A DNA stretch of 64,000 nucleotides. Origin: Marisa cornuarietis. Lineage: Eukaryota > Mollusca > Gastropoda > Architaenioglossa > Ampullariidae. The first letter of the stretch is position 1, and each line of letters starts with the position of its first letter. A model generated the notes under the pieces. The model worked only from the letters and a program-made list of their open reading frames with translations, was not told the DNA's origin and ran no database searches. The translations under genes were made by a program, and so were the position numbers. This document shows, one piece after another, positions 1-13,100 of the stretch. The stretch covers positions 2,852,001-2,916,000 of the forward strand of contig SMMW01000042.1 of NCBI GenBank assembly GCA_004794655.1. Direction: 5' to 3'.

Positions 1-1040
1 AGATAATGTCAAGTAAGAAACAGAAAACAGAAAATTAGTCTCATATCATGTAATTTGTGCTTGAAGCACAAGCAGCACCACACTTAATTTTTATTATGGT
101 AAAGCCATATATCTGCTGTTATTTCAAGCTAATATGTCACTTGTTTCCGTAAAACTTCTCTTCTGGGCAAGTCAGTCTGCAACTGCATTTACAAAAGCAT
201 GGCAAAATTCTTTGCTGGAAGCCGATGATTAGGAGACAGAGACCTTGGCTGCATTGCATAGGCCGTCTTAATTTTTCGTCTTAAGAGGACCTTCTTAACT
301 CGTTGAGTCTGTCTAAGTCGCAATCTTCACTCCTTTTTCATGAACGTTCCTACCAACCTGTTTAGTTAAGAAGTAGGTTAAGTCTTCACAGAGGTCAAGG
401 CCAGTGGCATAAATAAATTCTGCTAGGGATCCTCTGACGTTTTGCTTGGCAACTGTAAAGTTAACCAATGAGAAATGCAATCTGTTGTTGCTGCCTTGCA
501 AACCACACAGTCTTGAAAAGGCGGCGACATTCGCATGTTCAAAATGGCAGAAACGAAGATACCACAAAACACTTGTATTGATCCATTTCTCTTTCCTTAA
601 GTTAATTCTTCTATCAATCTTCAATCAAGCACAACAGGGGTGGAATGAGTAAGCATGACCATGCTTACAACAACCAAAAAATGCACTATTATATGGTTTT
701 AAGAACTTTATTTTCAACAACTAACAAATGAACTTAAATTTGTAAGTGTTTGACGTCATTCAAAACCAAAGTCAAACTTCAAATTCTAATCAATGAAAAC
801 CTTATCACTGCCATCACACAGAAGGAGGGTGGGGGAAAAAATCATAACTCGACATTCTACTTCTGAGGCCCATCTTTCACCCATGAAATTCGTCTTTTTA
901 ATAATGGTAGGTAATATTTATTGGGTTGTCTGTGAAAAAATAAGAAAGGGTTGTTTTGCCTGTTCTTTGCAAAGAAAGGAAACGTTTTGATGCAACTGTT
1001 TGCATTTTGGCATTGACTGAGGTGCATTATTATCATGCAG
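1..1040. other. Start of window, no supported gene
   Basis: This is probably intron sequence of the CTDSPL2-like gene, because the first recognised exon at 1041 begins inside a codon. A 103-codon open frame on the minus strand (624 to 313) has fairly even amino acid composition (for example LVNFTVAKQNVRGSLAEF), but I do not recognise it. It could be an eroded repeat. No splice-compatible exon of the phosphatase was seen here. Confidence 0.4.
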
Positions 1041-1139
1041 TGGAGGAATGTGAGCTGGCAATGGAAGTCATTGCTAGAACTCTTGACCTTGACCTGGAGG
1101 GTGTAGAAGTGGATGTGGACACAGATGCGGAGCACTCCA
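1041..1139 (+). CDS. CTDSPL2: CTDSPL2-like exon (first in window)
   Basis: The exon follows acceptor ...tatcatgcag and ends at donor gtgagt (1140). It enters with 2 bases of a split codon and exits with 1, which matches the GC that opens the next exon (codon AGC). It encodes the acidic stretch [20 protein letters not shown] then DTDAEHS. This resembles the acidic segment before the phosphatase domain in CTDSPL2 proteins. It is the least conserved exon, so it is less certain than the later ones. Confidence 0.7.
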
Positions 1140-4100
1140 GTGAGTATCGTTCAGATTTGAAAGCACCTCATGTTCAACACAGTTTGATCTGTAGACCATT
1201 GGAAAAATGAATTCTAGTTCTTGGAATTGCTAAAACTGATATTTTCCTTCCCTCATTTTTGTTGTTAAAATGTGGAAGTGAAAATTTTACAAAGTGAACA
1301 TGGCTGTTCGTCATTCTAAATGAGTTGGAAAAAATTAACACACAGATACAACATAGTTTCTCTTGCTTATTTAAAGTGTGGCGAAACCCATTTTTCAAAA
1401 TCAGCAAGTCTATGAAGAATCACGTGGAGAGTTGAATGGCATAAATTATTTTACTATATGATTGATCTATTAAGCACAATATTGATCAAAAGTTCACTAT
1501 TCTGGTATCTGTTGAAAAACACGCTCCTAAGAGTGGCAGTTCAGATGACAAAAACAGGGTTTTAACAAAAAGGCCAACAGCCACGAGTCAAAAGCAAGTC
1601 AATTACCTTACACTAAGAGTAGATCCTGCCACCCAGTGCAAATGGTTGATGTACTTTCTGTAACTCCTCACCTTTCCATTCCATTTAAGTGTTGGCAAGA
1701 TGTCTCAATTTTTATATCAGGCCTGAAAAAAATTATTTCATCAAAATAAAATCATTTCACTCAGTGTGTTTTCACTCAGAGCTATCAGTATTGTATTAAG
1801 CACAAAATAATTGTGGCTTAGAAAATCAAGAAATCAACTGGCATTTCCCAAAAACTTCTCAGCTTGCCTTTTCCAACATTCTACACATTTCAATAATCTG
1901 GTATGAAATGTAGAGCACAAATTACATACAGGATCAGCACTGTGAACTTTTTCTCGCTTTTTTTGATGAAGTTTAATGGGTTTTTTTTTGGGGGGGGGAA
2001 TTTGAATGTTGTTATACCAGTCTTGTTAATTGAATTGGTCTCACAATTAAAAACAGTACAAATTTTGCCCAATATTTTGGGGTTATCAAAAACAGCTTTT
2101 ATCGCATTCCCAAAATAGGACCGAAATAAACTCAACTTTTGTGATTTGAGCTTAGTCACACTTTAAATATTGTTATGTCCCTTCTCCTAACAGGCTGAGG
2201 GAATCGGCTCTCCTTGATTTTGTTTCTGCATTGTGTGATGTTTTGATTTTGATGAATGTGTTGGATCTTCATGTTAACATGTGCTTCTGCTGTGCTTGCT
2301 GCCCTTGTCTGCTTTGCAGCTGTGTTGTATATAACATTCTTTTGAAGTGCAAACTGATTAGATCTATTAGCTGGACTCCACTTTAGCATGCTTCGCTTGC
2401 TTCAGCAGCAACCTTGAGTTACAGTATACAGTAATCCCTCACTTATCGCGGGTGTTCCGTTCCAGGCCCACCCGCGATAAGTGAATTTCCGCGAAGTAGG
2501 GACGCTATACTGTTTTTAGTAGTTATACATTATTTTAAGTCTTTATAAACCCTCCCAACACTCTTATACATAACCCTTTCTCATTCCCTTAATAACTTTT
2601 CCCATAAAAATGTTTTAAACTCTTAAATCTAGATACGTAATTTAAAAAAATTAATATGGGTAGTCACCATTGAAAATACACCATACAGCTAGAATGATAA
2701 TGATTAATTAGCTTAACAGTACTGATGACGATGGCGATGAAGATGAGATGAATGCCAAGAAGGGCATTAATGCTCTTCTAAAGGCACCACTTCATCAGGT
2801 GGTGCGGTATCTTCGACCGGACGTAACTTCTACTACTTCTTCTAAAGGCATAGGCGTAACAGATCTCTTCGTGCGAGTTATGAACGATTGGGTGGCATGG
2901 CAGGGCTTGAATAAATTCAGTCTCTAACGAAAGTTTCACAAATAACGTACACAACACCGCAGATGAAAACTACGCACACGTGACAGTCGGATGCTAACGG
3001 GAAATGGAAGAGCTGAGAGGGGGGGTAGCTGCGCACAGCGAAAGAAAACAAGATGCGACGGTTACTGAGTCAATCAGCGACTGGGAAACATTACTGTACA
3101 ATACGTACTATGTATGTGCAAAAATACTTTAGACGGAGTACCGTAAAAACACACAAAACAGCGAAAATACCGCGATAAATATTTTACATATGATTTTTTG
3201 AAAACTTGCGAAGCACTGAAGCCGCGAAACATGAAGCGCGAAGTGGCGAGGGAACACTGTATAAACTGAAGTGACGATCACCATTTTTGCTGTTTAATAT
3301 GCTAACATATCTTGATATTCTCAAGATTTCTCAAAGTATTTTCCTGATGTCACTAACCTTTGTTTTCTAGAGCTGTCAACATTAAATCTGCAGTGGGGGC
3401 CCCTTGCTGCTGGAATGCAGCAAGTTTTCGCAGTGTTCTTTGTTCTGCATCTTTTTTGACTATTTCATGGATTGTGTTCAGTGCAGTTGAGATTGCTTTT
3501 GGGCTGAGATATTGCACCATACAAATTATTATTTGCAGCCAGCTTATTGACTTTTTATTTGTATATTGATGAAGATATTGTTAGTGTATTTCAATAAGCT
3601 GTGGATCACAAATAACAAGTGTGGAATGACAAATAAGTTTTAGAGGTATTGTATACAGCAGAAATAGAAACAGGTATTGATTCAATGTACAGTCATGCTG
3701 ACAAGAAGTAGAAACCTTTCTAGGATGTGGCGGGATTACTGCCAAATTTTACTAAGGGGCACAGAGTTTACAAAATTACAAATTTAGATAGGTGGTGCAG
3801 AACTTAAAACTAATGGTTGATATTCTTTGAACTGAAATTTGAAATGACCATCTAAAATAATAATTAAATAGCTTCCAAATTGATCAGCGGTCATGCACCA
3901 ACTAGTTCTAAGTTTTGTGGGAGGAAGTTGGTAGAGCACTAGCACTGGCTACTTTCACTTGTCACCATCCTTGAAGGTTGAGGGGAAGGGAGACATGAAG
4001 GGGATGTTCTGAAGCTAAGCTGGGACTATGAAAAGCCTACTGACTGAGCGGGAGTGGGGGAAGTTGCTTCCTTGAGTGCGCCCTTCTCAAGGTGAGATAA

Positions 4101-7100
4101 AAAAAAGTGTTGTTGGAGTGGGCCATAGAGCTGACAGGTGGAAGGCAAAAACAGTGGACAGTAAGTTTGGCTATATTAGAAACAGTTATGGTGTCTCAGA
4201 GCAAGACAGGACTTATTGGCTACAGTCACCATGTCTCAGATCAAGGGAGGTCTTATAGGTGAAATAACGGACATTGACAGAGTGATACAAAACAAAATGA
4301 AGCGCGAAAAACACTAGTCATCTGTCATCTGTGATTTTCTTTTCTGCGGAAGCTTCTAGCAGTGTTAGATAATTCAAAAACCACCAGATCAACACATTAC
4401 ATGAATCAGTTTTAGATTTGTGACACATTCTGGATGATGACAATTTGAACTTATTTTGTAAATATTATATTGGTGGATTTGTACTGCTTCCCTGGCTTGT
4501 GAGCTTATTAGATATTGCGGTTTTCAGAGAAGCATTCTGCAAGCTACTCTTGGAAAAGGAAAAACAATAACGAATTGTTTCTGTTTGAACCATCCTACGT
4601 TTATCACGTTGCCCTTTGGGACTAATGAAGTGGTCTCTTATCTTATCTTATGAACATAATGTGGAATTTGTTCAAGTTAACCCTTTGACTGCCAGACTAT
4701 AATGAAGAACATGTATATGCCAGTGCCAGGGAATTTTGATGATTTTTGGGTCATTATTTAAAAAAAATCTGGAGCTCTGGAGATGCAAGCAAAGCATATA
4801 AAACCCATACAATTCATACACAGAATTGATTTTTCTAATAAATGAGGCCAAGAAAGACCAAGAAATAAGATTCTTTGGATTGTTATTTTATTCAAATATA
4901 TTTTTTAATAGAATAACTGCAAAAACAATGTCACACATAATCAGGTACTCAAAGTAATTCTTGACTTTATAACAGTATTACTTCTGTAGATTTTATTCAG
5001 AAAGTGAAAAACACAGCCTGGATAAAGTTCAGGGTTTACTGTTTGTTGAAAACCTCAACTCATTTTTCATAAAAATGTTCCCATCTTCCCCAACACCTGC
5101 TATTAGAAACCTGAGGTAGGTTCATCTCAACAGTTCATGTAGTTACTTCACACAAGTCACAAGTACTGTCATTTCACAAACTCAACATTCATACACGAAA
5201 GCTTGTTTTCAGCATTCAGCTGCTCTGAAATTTTGCTTTGAAATATTCTTTTTCCAGTAGCCAAGCTTGCTGTGATAAATTTCAAAGCAGGGTACCACAC
5301 ACAGCCCTGGCTTGGAAGGACATTCAGAGCAGCAGAATGTAGAGACCCGATGTTGACCCTTATGGCTGCACACTTTGCATCTGGCAGAAGTTTTCCTTCC
5401 CTGTTTCTCGGGTTTGGGCCCCTTTGAGGGGAAGTGTCTCAGAGTCAACCGACCAGTGTCTTCTGCCAGGCCTTCAGCTTGCATGACTGTTGCAGGCCTC
5501 TCCATTCCACGAGTAATCATGGAGAATATTACTTCTGACTGGAAGCGAAAGAAGGACTTCTTGTGCCCATCCTTTTGGTACAGCAGAAAAGCATTGAGAA
5601 GTGCAACCTGCAACAGGTGAATGGTGAGCTTTTTGTACCATCTCTCTGTCCTTCTTTTTGCATCATATGGCTCAAGTCGCTGGTCCTGCTTGTCGACAGG
5701 CCCATTTTTGTGTTGTAGTCGACCACACATGCAGGCTTGCGGATGTCTGGCCTCTTCTTTCTGACAGCTATCTTCATGACATCAGCATGAATGGTGGAAA
5801 GTAGATAGACTATCTTGGACGAGTACCATTTCACAGACAGTTCTCCGCAGCGCAGGGCTTTGCTCTCTCTCCCTTTGCTCTCACCTACAGGTCTGTCGCA
5901 GCTGGCACCAGTCTGTTGGCCTTTATGGTGCCACAGCAACCTGTCCCATGCTGGTACATATACCTGAAACATAGATGTGTACTGAAAAATAAAACCATGT
6001 CCAAACAATCTCATATCAACGAGTATGGGAGAGAGCATATACACGTGCGTGTTTACAATCACATCACGAGTGCATGCATAACCATGCATAATAATCATGC
6101 TCATAGCTGTAAAACATATGCATATATCAACCAATGGACAATATAAAATAAAGTCAAAACATAATAGTGTAATTCCAACAGACAGTAATAAGAGCACACC
6201 TGTAGAGATGAAGCCCAGAGTACCAGTTATCCATGTAGAGGTGGTAGCCTTGATTTATCAGAGGCTTCATCATAAAGACAACCATCTTCTCCAACATGGG
6301 GAGGTTTCGAGTGTCTTCTGGGATGTTGCCATCAATGTTAAATGCTGGATCCTGTGCACCTACCAGCACAGTGACAAATGCAGTTGCATTATTGTTGTTG
6401 GGCGTTTGTTTTTATCATTACTATATTTACTACTATTTTTACTACTTCTACCACTACTACCACAACAAAATTCAAGCATCATCATCATCAGTCAATTTGT
6501 TATACATCAAATTAGAAAACCAAAAACCACAATTATACAAACAGTGGCAAAGAGAAATACAGAGAAAGAGAGAGTGCAAATACCTGTATAGATGTGAAAT
6601 GTGTAGCCTGAATCTTCACAAAGCTTGAAGATCTTGACTCCAAATCGGGCTCTCTTTAGAGGTATGTACTGCTTGAATACCAGGGCTCCCTTCCACAGAA
6701 AAAGTGATTCATCAATGGCAAGGTGGCGGTCAGGTTTTTATACCTAGAAACTGCTGCAGCTCAGTGATCAGGGGACGTACTTTGTACAACCTATCACAGC
6801 TGGGATCATCATCAGCTGGCTTTTTGCTATTGTCGCTTAGAAGAAGCAGCTGGTATCTGTTTCTAGGCATGACAGAGGAAAAGACTGGTGTGGCGTAAAT
6901 TGTCTTGGTTGTCCTGTATAGGTGCAAGGAAGGCTTGTGCACAAGACCAGTGAGAAGCATCAGACCAAGAAACTGTTCCATCTCAGTGGCGTCAGTTTTT
7001 TTATTTTCCCACTGCAACAGTCTTGAGAACTTTTTAGCGATCCTTTTCTTTTTGCCAAAGTTTGTGCAGCATAGAGATTGTGTCACAAGATTGTACATTG

Positions 7101-10100
7101 ACTTCCTGGGTGAGAAAAAGTTTGTAATAGTGGCTTCAAACTGTTCTCGATTTGGGACTCACCAGATTCACCAGTGCACGTGTGCTGTTCCTCGTGGTGG
7201 TATTTTTTGCCAACCTCTTCCCTTGCCTCGCCCACCTCTTCCTTTGCCACATCCACTCTCTTTGACTGTGCTTCTGTCCGCTGCAGTTCGTTTCCTAGCT
7301 TTGGATGGCAATGGTGCAACAAAGTCACGACCATCTGTATCACTGCTGTGGTTGAAACTTTCTTCTACATTTCTTGGATAAAAATTGAGATCGCCGTCGC
7401 TGTCATCAGAATGATGAGAATCTGATTCTTCATCACTCATACCTAACACGACACTGTCATCACTTTCACTCCCATCCCGTTCCTGATCCAGGCAATCCAC
7501 CGATTCTAAATCATCAGAATCACTGTTTGTGACCTCTGCTACAGGCTTTTTTAGTGTACACGGCCTCCTGTAGCATGTGTTTTGGCTACTCCTCCCAGTA
7601 ATCGCATTGTCCGCCATGATGCCATGCAGTTGGAAAACTCGGGTCGCTGTATTTCCAACCTGATAAAACACCAATCAAACCAAGCAATGAGTCAGAGTTG
7701 GTGCTAAAATTAAGGGGAATTCCATTTCTGCCAACTGTTAAACAGCCGTTATCCATACGTCACTCTGGAATCTCCGCTAAAAATAGAACATGCCACCTAC
7801 TGAATATATTCGGTCTGTGGGCACGCTAATGTACAGTCAAAAGGTTAATATGGTTTGATGTTTTGATGAGATTATTAACCAAGTCTTACATAGGTAATAG
7901 AAAACAACACTCTCTCTACAATGTCTAAAAAATAATAAATCCAGCAGAGTAATAGATCACTTGTCTGTCAGAGCTTGTTGAAATTAAAAAGGTAAAAGCA
8001 TAGAATGAATGGGTTTTGAAATGGGCTTGGTTAGCAAAGAGGGGTGTGGAATGAGGATGAACGAAAGTTTGATAAAATTACATTTGACTACCCAGCACAG
8101 ACTATTGGTAGTGACCAGTAATAAAGATTAATAGCATGTCATTAAATAAGAAGAAAGAGATGTTTGTATCTAATTTCATTAAAATCTTTAATTAATTTGT
8201 GGTTATTGTTTCCACTATATTTTGCTGTATGTCAGATAAATAGAAACAAATAGAAAACATTTTTAAAATCCTGTTTTAATCGCAGAAGATTCACCAAAGA
8301 CTTCAGGTTTCCAAGAGATCATGCAGACTGAAAGAACGAAGTTTATCTTTGAAAAAGTCAGAAAAATATTAGTAATTTTTTTTTTATCTGGTAGTAGTAC
8401 AAGTCATCGCTCAGAGACCAGAAATAAACCAGTAACATAATAAATCTTCCCTTAACCCTTTACTGGGCACACGTTTTTCTATTTTTAAGTCCTAAACAAG
8501 CAAGAATTTTCAAGATTTTAGAGAAATTTAGGGGTACGTTAGTAAAAATGCCATATCTATGGTGTTAGTGCATATATTTAAATGAAATAAAATGCCAAAT
8601 GATAAGAAATGAATGCACTTTTTTTATTACCTTTTTATTCCAGTTTTCTCATATCTTGTCCATGTTTCCACAAAAATAAAGCAAACAAAATGTCAAACGA
8701 AGCACTATTTACAAGTTGATTTGACACAACCTATTTACATGCTACTGCTGGGCACCCAGGTGCTCTGGGAAGCAGGTGTCTTTGCAGTAGTTAAGCTGAC
8801 AGACATCACAGCCATAGGAGCTCTCCACAGCTCTGCCAGCAAGTGTACGGCGCTTTGCAACTTTGCAACTGACGCAAGCCTTTTTCCTGCCTTCAAACTT
8901 AACACGTTTATGATTTCTCACATTTTCTTCAGCCACAGTCTTGCCTTTTCTTTTGGAGGCTGCTTTTTTCCTGCAAGTGAAGCCTGCAATCAGCTGATCA
9001 GCGAGATCTAGGCGGTAATTTAGAAGGGCATACTTCTTGCTTGGTGTCGCAGCACACTTGTCATACAAGATGAAGGCGTTGTTGATGGCACTGTCAAACA
9101 AAAAGCTCAGCAGGTACCTCCAGTATTTTCTGCACTTCTTGATGGTACTGTAATATCCCCTCATCTGATCTGCTTTGTCTACGCCTCCCATGCTCTTGTT
9201 GTATAGCTTTACAACAGCAGGACAAGGTACAGCAACTTTTCTGCGCAGTCGACGGTCCCAACGTTCTACTTGGTCCATGGTGTGTGATGTGTTGCTGGAC
9301 AAGAGGAGAACATCCCTCTTGTCATGCCACACTGTGGCAACAAGTGCATCCTTTTGGTAGACTTGATGTTCTCCCTGTTTCATCTTCCTTTTTTATTTGA
9401 AGGCTTCAGGTAGTTGCTTTCTGTTGGCACGAACAGTTGAAGCTGCGTATGTCTTTTCCCGAAGAAGGCCGAGCAAAAGGACAACAGAAGAAAAAAAGTT
9501 ATCAAAGTATAGATGGTGATACTTCCCATAGAAAGGTGCTGCCAGTTTCATTACAACATCATAGCCTAGGCCCTGATGAGAAGCTTCATCTCTCTTCCCA
9601 CAGTACACATCAAACTGAAGCAAGTAGCCAGTGGTAGATTCACAGGCGCACCATATTTTCATGCCCCATTTTGTTGGTTTCACTGGCATGTACTGCTTCA
9701 GAGTACTCCTGCCTTTGAATGGGACCATTGCTTCATCTATGCTGATGTCTCTGGCTGGCTTGTAGCAAGCAATAAATGTTGTTAGCCATATCAAGAAGCG
9801 GCAAGATCTTGGAAAGCCTGTCATTTCCTGCTGGGTGGGCGTTGTCAACCAAATGAAGGTACTCCCCCAACTTTCTGAATCTCTTTAGGGGCATCACTTT
9901 GTTGATGCCAGGCACTCCCAGTCTGTCATCTGCTGACCAGTACATCTCCTCTCTTGGCAGATTATGAATGCCCATAAGGATGAGCAATCCAAAATAGGCC
10001 TTGATTTCTGGCACAGTTGTTTCCTGCCACTGAATATCTGCGTGTTCCTTTCCTGCGATTTTCTGTCTAGCGTATTTATTCGTTTGTTCGACGATCATTT

Positions 10101-13100
10101 CGAATGTTCTTTCTTTGAATAATTGGTAGAAATACGAGATCTGTCTGTCATCGTTTACATTCACATTTGCTCCAGTTTCTTGCTGGAATTTTTCGATCTT
10201 CAACGGTGTTGTTGTTGTGTTCCAGCCATGTGCATCTCCTCCACCCCCCTCCTCCTCTTCCTCTTCACTTTCCTGCCAGTCTCAAAGATCGGATGTGTAC
10301 ACACTACTGACGCTAATGTCACTACCGATCTCTTCCTCCGACTCATAGTCCACTTCTCTCACGTCAATGTCCGATAAATCGAAGCCTGTAAACTCCCCGT
10401 CATCAGAAGAAGAATCCAAAATATCCATTTTTGACACTCACACAAAAATATCCGAAAAAAGGAAAAAACGAACACACTGATGCAAAAATTTGAGGAAATG
10501 CAGTCGAATATCTAAACAATCGAATAAACTGGAAGTGAACTGCTGGAGGTCTCGTGATCTTTTAAACAACGTGAGAATTGAAGCAATGGCTGTTACGGAC
10601 GTTTTGCCTGTTTAGACTATCGGCCGCTGTGCCCAGTAAAGGGTTAAGTCAACCTCATTTACAATGACAATGACAATGACCAACTTTATTTGTCCCAGTG
10701 GGAAATTTAAATATGGGAATGTGCTCTAGTTCAACAGTGAAAAAAAAAAGAAAATGAAAAAAGAAGTGGGCAATAACCATCATATCATATATATATATAT
10801 ATATTTTACTGTAGATCTGCCATATTTTTGTAAAGACATGCTGATGCACCTGTTGTACTTTTATATTGGATTTGTTGTAAAGTTGCTTTTGTGTCTCTCA
10901 TAACTGTTATTTTGAGACAATCTTTAATTTACCTGGCTTTAAAAATGTGGGAAGCTTGGACAAGATGACACCTGTAATGAAGGGACAGTTTTTAGCTGAA
11001 CAAAGGTGATTGGCAAGTTGAGGTTAACAGAGATTGATCATTAGAAGGTTGCAGGGGTGTGACAGTCCACTGCACTTTGTAATGTTGTCTGTAACTTTTA
11101 TTTTCTTTTCAGGCAAGGAGAATGAAGATCCTGAGAGGTCAGGCATCACAACAGAGAGCAAGACAGGAAGTGATAAAACCTATGAAGAAAATAATAACTC
11201 CACATCAACAGTCACCATTGCCAACTCTTCTGCTGCAACCACATCAACATCTTTGTATTCCTCAACATTAGAGGTGGCTTCGCCATCCCTTACAGCAGGA
11301 TCACAAGTGATGGGCACTTACTCCATGGCTGACTCAACAGTTCTCTCTCTCCATCACCACCATAATCACACTCAGATTGGCACTGTCACTGTTGCCACTA
11401 GCACCAGCACCATGACTGAAGCTGTGGCAGTCTTCACGCCAGGGGATGGGGGAGAGTGTGAAGGGCTAGAGGGGGGTGATGTGGAATGTGCCAGTTTCAC
11501 TGTAGCCCAAGAAGAGAGCCAAGAAGAAAATTATGAATGGGACACAGAACCATATGACCCGTACGTTGCCTCTCTTTCTTTCACTGTGTGTGAACGGGAG
11601 AGTTTGTGTTCATGTGGGTCTGTTTAAGTTGTATGTGTATTGCAACTTTTAGCTGTTCAGTGTAAAATGTTCATACTTTCATTTTGACTGTACATTGTTA
11701 CATATGTCAGCAGCTAAAATCTTTTATTGAATAATGTTTTCAGTTATTCCATCATTCGGAGTTTGCCACCATTGACAGATGAACTGCGTGCTCGTCTGCC
11801 AGCTCTTCCTTTGAAAACACGGAGTTCCCCAGAGTTCTCCCTTGTTCTGGATCTGGTGAGGTTTGAAACTGAACTGGCAGTAAATCTTTTTACAAAGTTT
11901 TTTTTTTTTTTACGTCAGGCCTATTTTACTAGCTATGTGATATGACTGCATAGTCTGAACAATATAACCCTGTAACCGCATTCATTCTACATGCTAAGGT
12001 ATAAAAGAGACACGCTGATATGCGTGCTCTTGTTTCATTAACTTTAGAAGAGGCATGCAATGAAACTTTATTCGGGTATTTCTGAATTCAGTTCTTTGCC
12101 CTCTCCCTCTCCCCTCCATTTCTCATCCCCTTTAGATGATAATAACATATACAATAAATTCTGTATTGTGCAAGCCCATGAAATAATAAAAAAAATCATG
12201 TCAGTCTAAACCAGGAGTGGGGAACGCCATTTGGTCAGTCCCAGCAAAACAAAAAACAAAAAAATTTAGTAAATGAAGGACCTTTTTTCATAGCAACATA
12301 AATCTGTATTAAGTGAATCATAACAATAACATAAATTTTGAGGAACAAGTAAGGAGCATCCATTACGAGATAGGACACATACAAGTACATGAGGGGACAG
12401 ATGCTTCTCATCGGCTGGTTGTCTGCCTATATTGTGGTGATTCAATCAGTGCCAGGCAGGCTCAGAGTGTATATGTTGCAAAACTGTTAATGCACCATGG
12501 TAAAATTATGGCTTTACCTAACATAGCAGGCTAATTTTGCAATTTTTATATGGCTTGCAAATGATGTGATAAATATTCAAGTGGCCCTTGGAGAGAAAAA
12601 CGGTTTCCCACTCCTGGTCTAAACAGATTAGCTTTAAACACAAAGTAATCTCTGATCAAAGATTTTTTTTTTATGTCTGAGCTTTAAGCCATTCTGGCAT
12701 TCTAGGTCACTAAAGCAGTCTTTCAATCATGTAGTAATTTTTCGTCACTGGTATTGAATGACCATCAGTATATGTCTACATATGCCTACATTCTGTGCCA
12801 GGCACGGTGTCACTGAAACATAAGTGCTTATTTGTATATAATGTGTTCACATTACACAGTTTAAAAACTTGTCATAATCCTTTTAGATCTAGGGGACTTA
12901 TTTATTGCTGTTTTTGGAAAGCCAAAATTTTGCTGTCTTGCATAAGAGAATGGGTTCAAGGGAGAAGGAGGGGGAAATTGGTGTTTAATGCTGAGCCAGC
13001 AAGTAAGGGTGTATCATGGCAAGGCAGCCAGCCCTGTAAACAGGTGCCCCATATCCAAGGGAGGGAATGGGTACTTGACAGCAATTGAAGCAATTAGGAA

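Larger units (their letters stand above)
5209..7617 (-). pseudogene. piggyBac transposase A, frameshifted, with two apparent introns
   Basis: Reading on the minus strand from [12 protein letters not shown] (ATG at 7617), the product has an acidic Asp/Ser-rich N-terminus and a basic Gly/Arg patch. The DDE_Tnp_1_7 core follows: [32 protein letters not shown] and VVDYN (interrupted) then [11 protein letters not shown], so the three catalytic Asp regions are recognisable. A Cys-rich C-terminus ([20 protein letters not shown]) follows, and the stop is at 5209. Frame breaks occur near 7100-7170, 6738 (an A5 run before PDRHLAIDE), 5890 and 5700. Two GT-AG interruptions restore the frame exactly when removed (see 6360-6583 and 5964-6199). 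It is inactive as it stands. Established role: TTAA-specific cut-and-paste transposition. Confidence 0.85.
4681..7844 (-). mobile_element. piggyBac element A (degenerate)
   Basis: The element is flanked by TTAA at 4677-4680 and 7845-7848. The left end CCCTTTGACTGCC and right end (inverted) CCTTTTGACTGTA are short terminal inverted repeats. TTAA targets and short TIRs are the hallmark of piggyBac. The interior carries a minus-strand piggyBac transposase broken by frameshifts (5209-7617). About 530 bp of non-coding sequence separate the transposase stop from the left end. The family differs from element B, which has CCCTTTACTGGGCACA ends. Confidence 0.88.

Noticed and set aside
3950..4030. 5S rRNA-like stretch (tctgaagctaagctgggac)
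   Set aside because: Only a short resemblance to the internal control region; no 120-nt 5S body.
5529..6197. 222-codon minus frame as a single protein
   Set aside because: It reads through an apparent intron; only the part below about 5890 is transposase text, and the start region is intron.
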